DNA from: Photobacterium lutimaris
GTDB taxonomy: Bacteria; Pseudomonadota; Gammaproteobacteria; Enterobacterales; Vibrionaceae
Assembly (NCBI RefSeq): GCF_003025555.1
Contig: NZ_PYMH01000002.1
Location: 372,001 to 436,000, forward strand
Direction: 5' to 3'
DNA: 64,000 nucleotides
Shown here piece after piece: positions 28,024 through 39,716 of the stretch. A model generated the notes under the pieces. It saw nothing but the letters and a program-made list of their open reading frames with translations, searched no databases and had not been told where the DNA came from. The position numbers were made by a program, and so were the translations under genes. Position 1 is the first letter of the stretch. Each line of letters starts with the position of its first letter.

Positions 28024-29856
28024 ATGCTTACACACCTAAGAAAAAATCTTAATCGACACATTCAGGTGTTAATGGCATTGTTGGTTATTCTAACGGCGCT
28101 TCCTATCGGCTTTCTTTGGCATCAAAGTGCCGAACGTATTGTTCATAATACCATTGAGAATATATATAAGTATGCCAGTCAGTCTGTCATTAGCCACCTT
28201 GATGATTTCTTAACCCAAGCAAACAAAGTCTACACCCACCAGGAGCGGATTCAGGCTGAGCTCAGCACTATCATCAATGATAGAAAAGCCCTTCTGAGCC
28301 ACCTTACCAATGTGCTCAACCATCACGATGATATCGATTATTTCTACTTTGCCAACACAGATGGCGGGCTGGTTTCTGTTGGCCACCAAAGCGACGATCT
28401 CTATTACTTAATCGAGTCCGAAACAGGAAATGCCGGACAACTATCTCGCTTTGAGTCAGATTATAACGGCATCAAAGGGACGTTTATTGAAACAACAGCG
28501 GGCTTTGATGCCAGAGAAAAGATGTGGTATCAAGATGCCACCAAAGTTAACCAACCGGTATGGAGCAAGATCTATGCCGGCGCATTCGACCCAACATTAC
28601 TCGGTATCACCCTGTCAAAAGCGCAGCGTGGTCTCAATGGGGAGCTACTAGGGGTTTGGGGGCTGGATTTAACCTTAAATACAGTCATCCAGGAACTCTA
28701 TAAGAGCAAATTAAGTCGTCATGGCGATGTCGTATTGTTTTATAAAAACAATATCATCTTAGCCAGTACGTCAAAAAAGCATGCTGTACATACCGGAAAG
28801 CTGAAATCGATTAACCACGCAAACACCCCGATTCTGGATAAATTAATTCGACTCGATAGTAACCAAGGCAATAATCTCATCCTGATCGATCATGACGGAA
28901 AGCAATGGGCAGGCTTTATTGCCGATTACAGTCTCGCACAGGTTGATGAAGTCAAGATTGCTTTCTATTCACCGATGAGTGATTTTGCGCCCGAGCTCAA
29001 AGTGGCGCAAAACGTTGCGATTCTGCTCACCTTAGTTCTGATGTTCATCGCAATCATGCTTGGAAAAAAAGCGGCTCGTCAAATTAGCCAACCCATTCAG
29101 GCCCTCACCCATGCCGCAGAACAAATCAGCAGAGGGCACTGGGGAAGTAAAATTACAATAACGCGTGATGACGAACTAGGAACACTTGCTGAGTCTTTCA
29201 ACAAGATGCAATGCAACCTTGAAAAAACCATATTCAAACTGGATAACGAACAGCAAGAAACAACACGCCTCAACGCCCTATTAGCCATTCAAAATCAAGA
29301 GCTTGAAGAGCGCGTCGAAGAGCGGACCCATGCGTTGAAAACAGCCAATAGCAAATTGCACCAAATGGCCTACTTTGATGCACTCACAGGCATCGCTAAT
29401 CGCCGTTATTTTTGGCAGCAACTCGACGACAAATGCACCGAGAGCAGTGGTTGGCTACTCATCTTAGACATCGATAACTTCAAACAAATCAATGATGCCT
29501 TTGGTCATATCGAGGGGGATAATATTCTCAAGCACTTCACCGCAGTCTGCCTAGGTGTATTACCTGAACAGTGCCTGTTTGGTCGCATTGGCGGTGAAGA
29601 GTTTGCAATGTGGCTAAATGATATGCCAAGGGCTTGTATTGAGGAGTTGACTGATGAATTAGTATCGACGCTTGCCAGCACCCCTTATATCAATGATGGA
29701 ACAACAGTGACGATTTCAACCAGCATTGGGGCCTGTCGTTGTTTCTCCCAACCACAAAAAGCCTATGCGATAGCCGACAAATTACTCTATGAGGCGAAAC
29801 ATCGTGGAAAGAACAGAGCAGTTATTGAACCGACAACAAGCGGTAATTGCACTTAA
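28024..29856 (+). CDS. Membrane diguanylate cyclase with double-Cache-like sensor, HAMP and GGDEF
   Basis: 610 residues. N-terminal membrane segment (about 15-32), periplasmic Cache-type sensor (about 35-325; FYFANTDGGLV and WYQDATKVNQPVWSKIY are typical), second membrane segment (about 328-345), HAMP (about 348-400), coiled coil, then GGDEF (about 445-605) with an intact RIGGEEF active site. No RxxD inhibitory site lies before it, so product inhibition may be missing. Predicted to make c-di-GMP in response to a small periplasmic ligand. The gene separates ribE from norM. The ribosome site before the ATG is weak. Confidence 0.9.
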   Translation: MLTHLRKNLNRHIQVLMALLVILTALPIGFLWHQSAERIVHNTIENIYKYASQSVISHLDDFLTQANKVYTHQERIQAELSTIINDRKALLSHLTNVLNHHDDIDYFYFANTDGGLVSVGHQSDDLYYLIESETGNAGQLSRFESDYNGIKGTFIETTAGFDAREKMWYQDATKVNQPVWSKIYAGAFDPTLLGITLSKAQRGLNGELLGVWGLDLTLNTVIQELYKSKLSRHGDVVLFYKNNIILASTSKKHAVHTGKLKSINHANTPILDKLIRLDSNQGNNLILIDHDGKQWAGFIADYSLAQVDEVKIAFYSPMSDFAPELKVAQNVAILLTLVLMFIAIMLGKKAARQISQPIQALTHAAEQISRGHWGSKITITRDDELGTLAESFNKMQCNLEKTIFKLDNEQQETTRLNALLAIQNQELEERVEERTHALKTANSKLHQMAYFDALTGIANRRYFWQQLDDKCTESSGWLLILDIDNFKQINDAFGHIEGDNILKHFTAVCLGVLPEQCLFGRIGGEEFAMWLNDMPRACIEELTDELVSTLASTPYINDGTTVTISTSIGACRCFSQPQKAYAIADKLLYEAKHRGKNRAVIEPTTSGNCT

Positions 29857-29970
29857 CCAAGCCTAGTGACATTCAGTTCCATACTAAACAGAACGAGCAC
29901 CAAAAAGCTCACACAAGCCTATGAAATTAATGATAAAGTAATTAATTCAAATAATTTCATTCAATGTGAA

Positions 29971-29998
29971 TTGTGTCGGTTCCCTTAACCGTTATAAT
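29971..29998 (+). promoter_or_regulatory. Candidate norM promoter with a palindrome in the spacer
   Basis: TTGTGT (29971-29976), 16-base spacer, TATAAT (29993-29998). The spacer contains CGGTT-CCCTT-AACCG (29977-29991), a 5-bp inverted repeat placed where a repressor would block RNA polymerase. Confidence 0.6.
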
Positions 29999-30036
29999 TC
30001 CCGCGTAATTTCCCCTCTTTTACCAGGAGCGCACCT

Positions 30037-31407
30037 GTGCACAACTACCGGCGTGAGACACGTCATTTACTCAAACTCGCGGTTCCCGTACTGATTGCTT
30101 CTGTCGCACAAACCTCAATGGGATTCGTTGATACCGTTATGGCCGGTGGTGTCAGTGCAACGGATATGGCAGCGGTGTCTGTGGCTGCAAGCATCTGGTT
30201 ACCCGCAATCCTATTCGGTGTTGGCTTGCTCATTGCACTGGTGCCGATTGTCGCAACCCTAAATGGCTCAGGTAAACGAGAGAGCATTCCTTTCGAGGTC
30301 CAGCATGGCTTTCTGCTCGCGGCATTGATTTCTGTCCCCATTATATTGGTGCTATACAATGCCGGTATATTGATCGATATGATGGATGTTGAAGAAGTCT
30401 TGGCAGATAAGACCAACGGCTACCTTTTTGCCGTCCTTTTCGCCGTACCGGGCTTCCTGTTCTTCCAAACCTTAAAAAGCTTTTCTGAAGGGGTGTCGAT
30501 GACGGTTCCCGCCATGGTGATCGGTTTTATCGGCCTAGCTGCAAACATTCCACTTAACTGGATTTTTGTTTACGGTAAATTTGGAGCACCAGCACTGGGC
30601 GGCGTCGGTTGCGGTGTCGCGACTGCAATTGTTTATTGGCTGATGTTCTTCTCGATGCTGGTGTATATCCGACTGAATAAAAGATTACATAACATTGGCA
30701 TTTTCGATCATTGGCACAAACCTGAATTCAAAGCGGTTATCCGTTTATTCCGCTTGGGCTTTCCTGTTGCTGCTTCGATTTTCTTTGAGGTCTCTCTTTT
30801 TGCGGCGATTGCCTTGCTGATCTCCCCGCTTGGCTCAACCATTGTGGCCGCCCATCAGGTTGCCAGTAACTTCTCATCTCTGATTTTTATGATCCCGATG
30901 AGTTTAGGGGCAGCATTGAGCATCCGTGTTGGCCACTTACTCGGACAGCAAGATTTCACAGAAGCCAAAATCGCCAGTCGCTGCGGCTTGATCGTGGCTT
31001 TTTGCATTGCAGCAATAACGGCAGTAATGACCATTGTTCTGCGTGAACCGATTGCCCAGATGTACACCAATAACCACGAAGTGATTTCCATTGCAGGCCA
31101 GTTGTTGTTCCTCGCAGCTATTTACCAGTGTACTGATGCCATCCAAGTCGTTGCCGCGGGTGCGCTGAGAGGGTACAAAGATATGCGTGCAATCTTTATT
31201 CGTACGTTTATCGCTTACTGGATTCTCGGCCTGCCAATTGGCTATATCCTAGGTATGACAGACCGGATTGTCGAACCGATGGGACCTCACGGCTTCTGGA
31301 TCGGTAATATTGTCGGCTTAACCGCCGCAGCAATCATGCTTGCGTCCCGGATGTTCTGGGTGCAAAAACAAGATAGAGACGCACAACGACAAATGTCATT
31401 GCGCTAA
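30037..31407 (+). CDS. norM: NorM-type MATE multidrug/Na+ antiporter
   Basis: 456 residues with 12 hydrophobic segments. The N-terminus (LLKLAVPVLIASVAQTSMG then FVDTVMAGG) matches the NorM branch of MATE transporters, which export cationic drugs such as norfloxacin and ethidium in exchange for Na+ or H+. Start is GTG at 30037 with AGGAG seven bases upstream. A terminator hairpin AAAAGCGGCC/GGTCGCTTTT (31436-31458) follows the stop. Confidence 0.94.
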   Translation: MHNYRRETRHLLKLAVPVLIASVAQTSMGFVDTVMAGGVSATDMAAVSVAASIWLPAILFGVGLLIALVPIVATLNGSGKRESIPFEVQHGFLLAALISVPIILVLYNAGILIDMMDVEEVLADKTNGYLFAVLFAVPGFLFFQTLKSFSEGVSMTVPAMVIGFIGLAANIPLNWIFVYGKFGAPALGGVGCGVATAIVYWLMFFSMLVYIRLNKRLHNIGIFDHWHKPEFKAVIRLFRLGFPVAASIFFEVSLFAAIALLISPLGSTIVAAHQVASNFSSLIFMIPMSLGAALSIRVGHLLGQQDFTEAKIASRCGLIVAFCIAAITAVMTIVLREPIAQMYTNNHEVISIAGQLLFLAAIYQCTDAIQVVAAGALRGYKDMRAIFIRTFIAYWILGLPIGYILGMTDRIVEPMGPHGFWIGNIVGLTAAAIMLASRMFWVQKQDRDAQRQMSLR

Positions 31408-31435
31408 CTTGTCACTTTCTACTGGTACCAGAATG

Positions 31436-31458
31436 AAAAGCGGCCTATGGTCGCTTTT
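31436..31458 (+). terminator. Terminator after norM
   Basis: AAAAGCGGCC pairs with GGTCGCTTTT around a 3-base loop (one G-T pair), followed by CTGTTTTG. Confidence 0.75.
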
Positions 31459-31506
31459 CTGTTTTGCTGCGTATACTTGTCATACTCTCAGTACTGATTA
31501 GCTAGT

Positions 31507-32604
31507 ATGCATACACGGCCAAGTTTTGCACTCTCACCGCGACTTTTCCCCTTTCGGCCCCCAGCGTGGAGAAAAGGTCACCTGTGTTTTGTTCTGCTGC
31601 TCATTATCTTCTTAGCCGGATGCGAACCCAATACCACGAAACGTAGCTTTGATACGTACAACAACAGGCTAGCCAACGTCCTTGAGACCTCGCCGGTTAC
31701 CATCAACGACGGTGATCTCAGCGCTTTCCCTGTATCCCGTGAGTTGTTGCTGCCTATTGAAGATATTCGAATTGATTTGCTCGACGCCTATGAATTGAGA
31801 AAATGTGGATTGTTTAACCTCATTGCTGAACGCAACTCTATTCTGGGTAAGGTACAGGACAAAACCCGTCAGCTTCGCTATGAACTGATCCTGCTCAGCG
31901 GGCTAAACCACTGCCAGCAAGTACTCCCCGAAGACTCAGACGTTCTCCCGATGCTGGAAGGCTTTAAACAGCAAAAACAAGCCCAGCTAAACAACCACCT
32001 TTGGAATATGTTAACCACGGAAAAGGAATGGCGGCAACAACTAACAATACATTACCAACCTTTTGAGTTAGGGCTCTTTTATGGGTTTGATGAAAACTTA
32101 AATGCCTTTAACTATTTAACGTTTATCCAGCAGCATATACGCACGGGAACCAGTGTTGAAGAAAAGCAAGCCAATAGGCTGATACAACATCAAAAGCAAC
32201 TTCATGCCCACCACTACTTCGGTCAGTTAATTTACTCAATGCACTACTCTTCCCTGTGGCTAGAAAGTATTACTGAGATGCTCGAACAACATGAAGCAAC
32301 ACTCATCTGCGGCCCTAACCGTAACCAACAAAAAGCGGAATACTTGAGTAATGTCTTCTACAAGTTCTTTGCCAATGAGCTACAACCTTACCTTGCCGAG
32401 CTCGATTCCCAGTACAGCCAAGTTACTCCCGCACTTATCGAGCTTCTGGCACCGGCACAATCACAAAGCCCGGCATTAGTGCCCTATTACAAACAATACT
32501 TGGGCGGTCGTTTGCATGATGATTTCAGGCAAGTAACGCTTAAACATGTCGGTTTTTGGCAACGGACTTTCAAACGCTGCAATATCAAAGTCGGTGTTCG
32601 CTAA
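31507..32604 (+). CDS. DUF3080-like lipoprotein
   Basis: 365 residues. A basic, proline-containing N-terminus and hydrophobic segment end in a lipobox, FLAGCEP (Cys near residue 39), so it is a predicted lipoprotein. The mature part is helical and Gln-rich with conserved Cys (RKCGLF, LNHCQQ, LICGP, KRCNI). Presence just after norM matches the Vibrio neighbourhood of the DUF3080 family as I remember it. No enzymatic motif is visible and the function is unknown. Confidence 0.75.
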   Translation: MHTRPSFALSPRLFPFRPPAWRKGHLCFVLLLIIFLAGCEPNTTKRSFDTYNNRLANVLETSPVTINDGDLSAFPVSRELLLPIEDIRIDLLDAYELRKCGLFNLIAERNSILGKVQDKTRQLRYELILLSGLNHCQQVLPEDSDVLPMLEGFKQQKQAQLNNHLWNMLTTEKEWRQQLTIHYQPFELGLFYGFDENLNAFNYLTFIQQHIRTGTSVEEKQANRLIQHQKQLHAHHYFGQLIYSMHYSSLWLESITEMLEQHEATLICGPNRNQQKAEYLSNVFYKFFANELQPYLAELDSQYSQVTPALIELLAPAQSQSPALVPYYKQYLGGRLHDDFRQVTLKHVGFWQRTFKRCNIKVGVR

Positions 32605-32721
32605 CTTGCTAGCCGCTCATATATAAATTCACAGACTCAGTGCAAAGAATTGTCCTGTCTTGGTATGAATGCATGGCAACAGGCTCTAAGATGAAACAAT
32701 AAATATCAGGAGGAGCCTAAC

Positions 32722-32982
32722 ATGAAGAAAAACAAAAACGATGCAAAGCTTTTGAAAAAAGCGCTAGAACTAGGCATGTCCTTTGCTAAGCAACAAGGAT
32801 TTGATGATTTGGACAAGTCTGTTTCATCAAAAGACAAAGTAGAGTGTGTTTACCGCTTACTGGTTCAATTCAAGCAAATCACCCCGCTTCCTGAAGACAA
32901 AGAAGATGGCCCCACGATGAAACATAAACTCATCTTGTGGATTTCTCGGCTGTTACCAGCTGATCACGAGTTACTACAATAA
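32722..32982 (+). CDS. DUF5062-like small protein
   Basis: 86 residues, Lys-rich, all-helical in appearance, cytoplasmic. MKKNKNDAKLLKKALELG resembles the Vibrio DUF5062 family; assignment is from memory. AGGAGGAG lies well placed before the ATG. Function unknown. It precedes the ParA gene by 70 bases in the same direction. Confidence 0.75.
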   Translation: MKKNKNDAKLLKKALELGMSFAKQQGFDDLDKSVSSKDKVECVYRLLVQFKQITPLPEDKEDGPTMKHKLILWISRLLPADHELLQ

Positions 32983-33052
32983 GCATTGCAGCTCATATTA
33001 GACTGAGTTACCGTATTCTTTTTCCAAATATACCAAGGTAGGTTCAAGCATT

Positions 33053-33841
33053 ATGCGTCGTGTTGTCTTCAATCAAAAAGGTGGGGTGGGAAAATCGAGT
33101 ATTTCAGCCAACCTTGCCGCCATCAGTGCCGCGAAAGGCTATAAAACACTGCTGATCGACTTAGATGTCCAGGGAAATAGTAGCCATTACCTCGGCTTTG
33201 ATATCAATGTCGACAATAACAAGAATGTTGCTGAGTTACTCAACCAGACCGTCGGATGGTTCTCGGTTTCAACGCCTATCAAGTCTTATCCACAATCAAC
33301 GGCATTCGACAACTTAGATATTATTCCTTCCAGCCCTAAGTTGGAAAAAATCGAATCTGAGCTAGAACGCCGCTACAAGATTTATAAGCTGCGTGACGCC
33401 CTCGACGAATTAGAAAAAGAATATGACCGTATTTATATCGATACCCCACCAAATTTAAATTTCTTCAGTAAGGCAGCCTTGATAGGTGCTCATAAATTGC
33501 TGATCCCTTTTGATTGCGACAGCTTCTCGCAACAGGCTTTAATGACCTTGCTCAATAATGTCTCCGAGCTGCGCGACGACCATAACCCCAACCTTGAGGT
33601 AGAAGGCGTTATCGTCAATATGTTCAATGCCCAGGCTAAGTTCCCAGCCCAGATCATTGAAGATCTCAAAGGTATCGGCTTACCGATTCTTGAGCCTTAC
33701 CTACCGCTTTCGATTAAAATGAAAGAATCCCATTACCACCAACAGCCGCTAATTCACTTATTACCGAACCATAAGCTTAGCCAGTCGTTCATCGATCTAT
33801 TTGCCACGCTGGAACAAACAGAAAACGTAGCAGTCAGTTAA
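33053..33841 (+). CDS. Orphan ParA/MinD-family ATPase
   Basis: 262 residues. Deviant Walker A KGGVGKSS (residues 9-16), Walker A' LLIDLDVQGN and Walker B RIYIDTPP are intact, so it should bind ATP and dimerise. ParA proteins position DNA or protein cargo. No ParB-like partner or parS-like repeat is seen beside it, and the gene is flanked by a small DUF5062-like gene and a tRNA array, so it is not the chromosomal parAB pair. Cargo unknown. Confidence 0.88.
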   Translation: MRRVVFNQKGGVGKSSISANLAAISAAKGYKTLLIDLDVQGNSSHYLGFDINVDNNKNVAELLNQTVGWFSVSTPIKSYPQSTAFDNLDIIPSSPKLEKIESELERRYKIYKLRDALDELEKEYDRIYIDTPPNLNFFSKAALIGAHKLLIPFDCDSFSQQALMTLLNNVSELRDDHNPNLEVEGVIVNMFNAQAKFPAQIIEDLKGIGLPILEPYLPLSIKMKESHYHQQPLIHLLPNHKLSQSFIDLFATLEQTENVAVS

Positions 33842-33870
33842 GTACTCTTTTTATTAGGTATATATCGTAT

Positions 33871-33910
33871 TTAAGCCAGCACCCGTCACTGCAATGACAT
33901 GCTGGCTTAA
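33871..33910 (+). terminator. Long hairpin after the ParA gene
   Basis: TTAAGCCAGCA (33871-33881) pairs with TGCTGGCTTAA (33900-33910); within the loop GTCA and TGAC can pair too, giving a long two-part stem. No T run follows, so termination is probable but not certain. Confidence 0.5.
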
Positions 33911-34057
33911 CTGTATCCATAACTATTCGCTGATCGTCCCTATTGAATTAAAGTGATTGAAATCACACTTTTACTCCCGTTTGCGGTGAGAATTAATCCG
34001 CCGCGCTCAAACCATAAGCAAACAGTCACCATAACTTAAAAAAGCCAACTCAAATGC

Positions 34058-34086
34058 TTGCACGAGGGATCATCAGTCGCTAATAT
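34058..34086 (+). promoter_or_regulatory. Strong sigma70 promoter of the tRNA-Val array
   Basis: TTGCAC (34058-34063), exactly 17 bases, TAATAT (34081-34086), followed by the G+C-containing discriminator GCTCCTCG. That form is typical of stable-RNA promoters under stringent control. The first tRNA begins 28 bases later. Confidence 0.8.
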
Positions 34087-34113
34087 GCTCCTCGTTCTCT
34101 GAGAGAACACAGT

Positions 34114-34190
34114 ACGACCGTAGCTCAGCTGGTTAGAGCACCACCTTGACATGGTGGGGGTCGGTGGTTCGAGTCCACTCGGTCGTACCA
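34114..34190 (+). tRNA. tRNA-Val(GAC), type A copy 1
   Basis: 77 bases including encoded CCA. Acceptor ACGACCG/CGGTCGT, D-arm GCTC, anticodon stem CCACC/GGTGG with loop TTGACAT (anticodon GAC), T-loop TTCGAGT. The first base pair is A1-U72, unlike the usual G-C start. Confidence 0.96.
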
Positions 34191-34219
34191 ATTTTCTCGT
34201 TTAAACTAGAACATAAAAT

Positions 34220-34296
34220 GCGTCTGTAGCTCAGCTGGTTAGAGTACTACCTTGACATGGTAGGGGTCGGTGGTTCGAATCCACTCAGACGCACCA
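34220..34296 (+). tRNA. tRNA-Val(GAC), type B copy 1
   Basis: 77 bases with CCA. Acceptor GCGTCTG/CAGACGC; anticodon stem CTACC/GGTAG with loop TTGACAT; T-loop TTCGAAT. Differs from type A in both stems. Confidence 0.96.
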
Positions 34297-34316
34297 TCTT
34301 CTTTTGAAGATACAGT

Positions 34317-34393
34317 ACGACCGTAGCTCAGCTGGTTAGAGCACCACCTTGACATGGTGGGGGTCGGTGGTTCGAATCCACTCGGTCGTACCA
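34317..34393 (+). tRNA. tRNA-Val(GAC), type A copy 2
   Basis: 77 bases with CCA, identical to copy 1 of type A except T-loop TTCGAAT instead of TTCGAGT. It starts 203 bases after type A copy 1. Confidence 0.96.
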
Positions 34394-34421
34394 ATTTCTA
34401 GTTTTAATTAGAACACACTAT

Positions 34422-34498
34422 GCGTCTGTAGCTCAGCTGGTTAGAGTACTACCTTGACATGGTAGGGGTCGGTGGTTCGAGTCCACTCAGACGCACCA
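34422..34498 (+). tRNA. tRNA-Val(GAC), type B copy 2
   Basis: 77 bases with CCA, the same as type B copy 1 except for T-loop TTCGAGT. Starts 202 bases after it. Confidence 0.96.
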
Positions 34499-34518
34499 TC
34501 TTCTTTTGAAGATACAGT

Positions 34519-34595
34519 ACGACCGTAGCTCAGCTGGTTAGAGCACCACCTTGACATGGTGGGGGTCGGTGGTTCGAGTCCACTCGGTCGTACCA
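34519..34595 (+). tRNA. tRNA-Val(GAC), type A copy 3
   Basis: 77 bases with CCA, matching type A copy 1. The spacer before it (34499-34518) is identical to the one before copy 2 (34297-34316), evidence of tandem duplication. Confidence 0.96.
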
Positions 34596-34629
34596 ACTTC
34601 TTACTTAACCACTAAGAAGAACAAAATTT

Positions 34630-34706
34630 GGGTCCGTAGCTCAGTTGGTTAGAGTACTACCTTGACATGGTAGGGGTCGGCGATTCGAGTTCGCCCGGAC
34701 CCACCA
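34630..34706 (+). tRNA. tRNA-Val(GAC), type C
   Basis: 77 bases with CCA. Acceptor GGGTCCG/CGGACCC, anticodon stem CTACC/GGTAG, loop TTGACAT, T-stem GGCGA/TCGCC. A third sequence type with the same anticodon. Confidence 0.95.
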
Positions 34707-34754
34707 AATTCCAATAAACGCACTACCTCGTTAGAGGCTCCCAAGCGTTTATTC

Positions 34755-34830
34755 GGGCGATTAGCTCAGTTGGGAGAGCACCTCCCTTACAAGGAGGGGG
34801 TCACTGGTTCGAGCCCGGTATCGCCCACCA
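34755..34830 (+). tRNA. tRNA-Val(TAC)
   Basis: 76 bases with CCA. Acceptor GGGCGAT/ATCGCCC, anticodon stem CCTCC/GGAGG, loop CTTACAA (anticodon TAC), T-loop TTCGAGC. It reads GUA/GUG and complements the GAC species. Last gene of the array. Confidence 0.95.
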
Positions 34831-34847
34831 TTTCTTTCGTAAGAAGC

Positions 34848-34876
34848 AAAAGCCTGTTCATTGAGCAGGCTTTTTT
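34848..34876 (+). terminator. Terminator of the tRNA-Val array
   Basis: AAAAGCCTG pairs with CAGGCTTTT, followed by TTTT, 18 bases after the last tRNA. Confidence 0.9.
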
Positions 34877-35089
34877 GCGTTTGGCCCGAGCTCTTAGCTG
34901 ATTGATTGCAATCTCACCCCCATCACCGTCCCCTGTTAATCATTGCTGATAACGGCACTGATTATGCAAACCTAATCACTGCAAGAGCGGGTTTTCATGC
35001 ATATACTTATTTCTACATAACCGCTCGTTTCGTTGTTCAAAGGAAGGTTGTGCAACGGCTTGTTATCGCTAAAAGGAATTAGGCAAACA

Positions 35090-35845
35090 ATGAATCATAT
35101 AATAAATGTCACCAGTTCGCTTCTTGCCTCTACGTACCGCTGTTGGAATGGCACAATCGCTGATAAAGATGTCGTACAACCGGAGCAAACACTCATTTTG
35201 TTCGACCAGGAAAATGATGCCGAGTGTCGACAGGTACGCGAGTCACTCACCCAGCTTAACTTAGATATTCTCATTGTTCCCTGCCCAAAGGGCGGTAAAA
35301 ATTTAGCGTCACTACAATCCGAATACGGTGATATTCGCCTTCCTCTTTTTGTCGATAACAACCAATCAAAAGCGATGTATGGGGCGGATTCAATACTCAC
35401 CTATTTAAACCGCTACTACGGCAAAGTAAGCGTGTCGACGTCCTTGCTGGGAAAAGTGACCAACCAACTAAGTTCGACCATGGCGACAACAGTACGATTG
35501 AGGTCGGGGGTTAACGCCCGCCCCTCTTATCAACCTGAGCTTCCGCTAATTCTATATAGTTTTGAATCAAGTCCGTTCGCAAGATTAGTACGTGAAAAGC
35601 TCTGCGCACTGGAACTGACCTATATTTTGATTAACATTGGCAAGCAGCAAATCTCCGACATGGGGCCAGCCAAAATGCGATGGAGCCTAAAACCGTATCA
35701 TCCCCTTCCTAATACCAAACGGGATGAATTCTTTAAGCTATACGGCAACGTACAGGTCCCCTTCTTGATGGATCCCAACACCAATAAGGCCATGTTCGAA
35801 TCGAAAGACATTGTGGCGTATCTTGAACAGACTTATGAGCGATAA
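35090..35845 (+). CDS. Tandem thioredoxin-fold (GST N-terminal-like) protein
   Basis: 251 residues made of two glutaredoxin/GST-N-type domains (about 33-110 and 150-250). Each keeps the cis-Pro loop (IRLPLFVDN and VQVPFLMDP) but neither has CxxC: domain 1 has ECRQ and domain 2 has SSPFAR at the redox position. It probably binds glutathione or a protein rather than acting as a classical disulphide reductase. The start at 35090 has AGG six bases upstream; an ATG-type start at 35033 lacks a ribosome site. Convergent with katG. Confidence 0.75.
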   Translation: MNHIINVTSSLLASTYRCWNGTIADKDVVQPEQTLILFDQENDAECRQVRESLTQLNLDILIVPCPKGGKNLASLQSEYGDIRLPLFVDNNQSKAMYGADSILTYLNRYYGKVSVSTSLLGKVTNQLSSTMATTVRLRSGVNARPSYQPELPLILYSFESSPFARLVREKLCALELTYILINIGKQQISDMGPAKMRWSLKPYHPLPNTKRDEFFKLYGNVQVPFLMDPNTNKAMFESKDIVAYLEQTYER

Positions 35846-35850
35846 AAATA

Positions 35851-35877
35851 AAGCCGTGTTTGAGATAAACACGGCTT
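35851..35877. terminator. Bidirectional terminator between the thioredoxin-fold gene and katG
   Basis: AAGCCGTGTTT pairs with AAACACGGCTT (11 bp, 5-base loop); T-rich on the minus-strand side (35842-35850), which suits katG. Confidence 0.88.
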
Positions 35878-35910
35878 CTCTTTCAGAGATCGACACTCAT
35901 AACCGGAGGA

Positions 35911-39136
<3,226 letters not shown>

Positions 39137-39272
39137 TCTGCCCCAAAGTCAGTACTGTTTCCCCAAAACAAGCAGCGTAACTCAATTCGACGGCAACCAA
39201 ACGGTACGTCAAGACGGCGACAATACGCTGCTAACTAATGAGTATAGACAGAGGGTTTCAGCTATAAATGTA

Positions 39273-39716
39273 TCACTGCGCTTTTTTGATTTTTTGCTCC
39301 GTAACCCTTTTTTCTGTTTTTTCTTCAGACTTCGCTTTCGGGGTAAACTCGACCACCTGCTGGGTTTCGGCCGGGTGCGTGGTACCGAAGAACTTGCCAC
39401 CACGATCGATGCTCAGGTTATCGCAGTAAATGCTGCCCGATACGACTCCCTTATCCAGGATCTCGATGGCATTGGCGCGGCACACGCCTTCTATCTGGCC
39501 ATTGACGATGATCTTGTCAGCCCAGATTTCTCCTTTGATAGAGCCACTACGGCTGACAATCAAGCCTTTTTCCAGCTTGAGTGTTCCCTCGATGATCCCA
39601 TCAACCTGCATATCGCAACTCAGCTTGAATTCTCCTTGGATGTCACATCCCGCTGCGATGACAGTTGTAGTTGTTTGCTGACTTTCTGTTCCACTTTGTT
39701 TATCAAAGATGCCCAT
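39273..39716 (-). CDS. Bactofilin
   Basis: 147 residues with the bactofilin (DUF583) right-handed beta-helix in about residues 15-115 (repeats such as DMQVDGIIEGTL, GSIKGEIWADKIIVNGQIEG), flanked by a short N-terminal and a Lys/Glu-rich C-terminal tail. Bactofilins form filaments without nucleotide and recruit cell-wall enzymes. The first 97 bases of the gene lie inside the 3' end of the M23 peptidase gene, so both are co-transcribed and probably translationally linked. The ribosome site before the ATG is weak. Confidence 0.93.
   Translation of the reverse strand: MGIFDKQSGTESQQTTTTVIAAGCDIQGEFKLSCDMQVDGIIEGTLKLEKGLIVSRSGSIKGEIWADKIIVNGQIEGVCRANAIEILDKGVVSGSIYCDNLSIDRGGKFFGTTHPAETQQVVEFTPKAKSEEKTEKRVTEQKIKKAQ

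Noticed and set aside
34297..34518. CRISPR-like appearance of repeated units
   Set aside because: The repeats are tRNA genes with cloverleaf structure and encoded CCA; the identical spacers are part of a tandem duplication.
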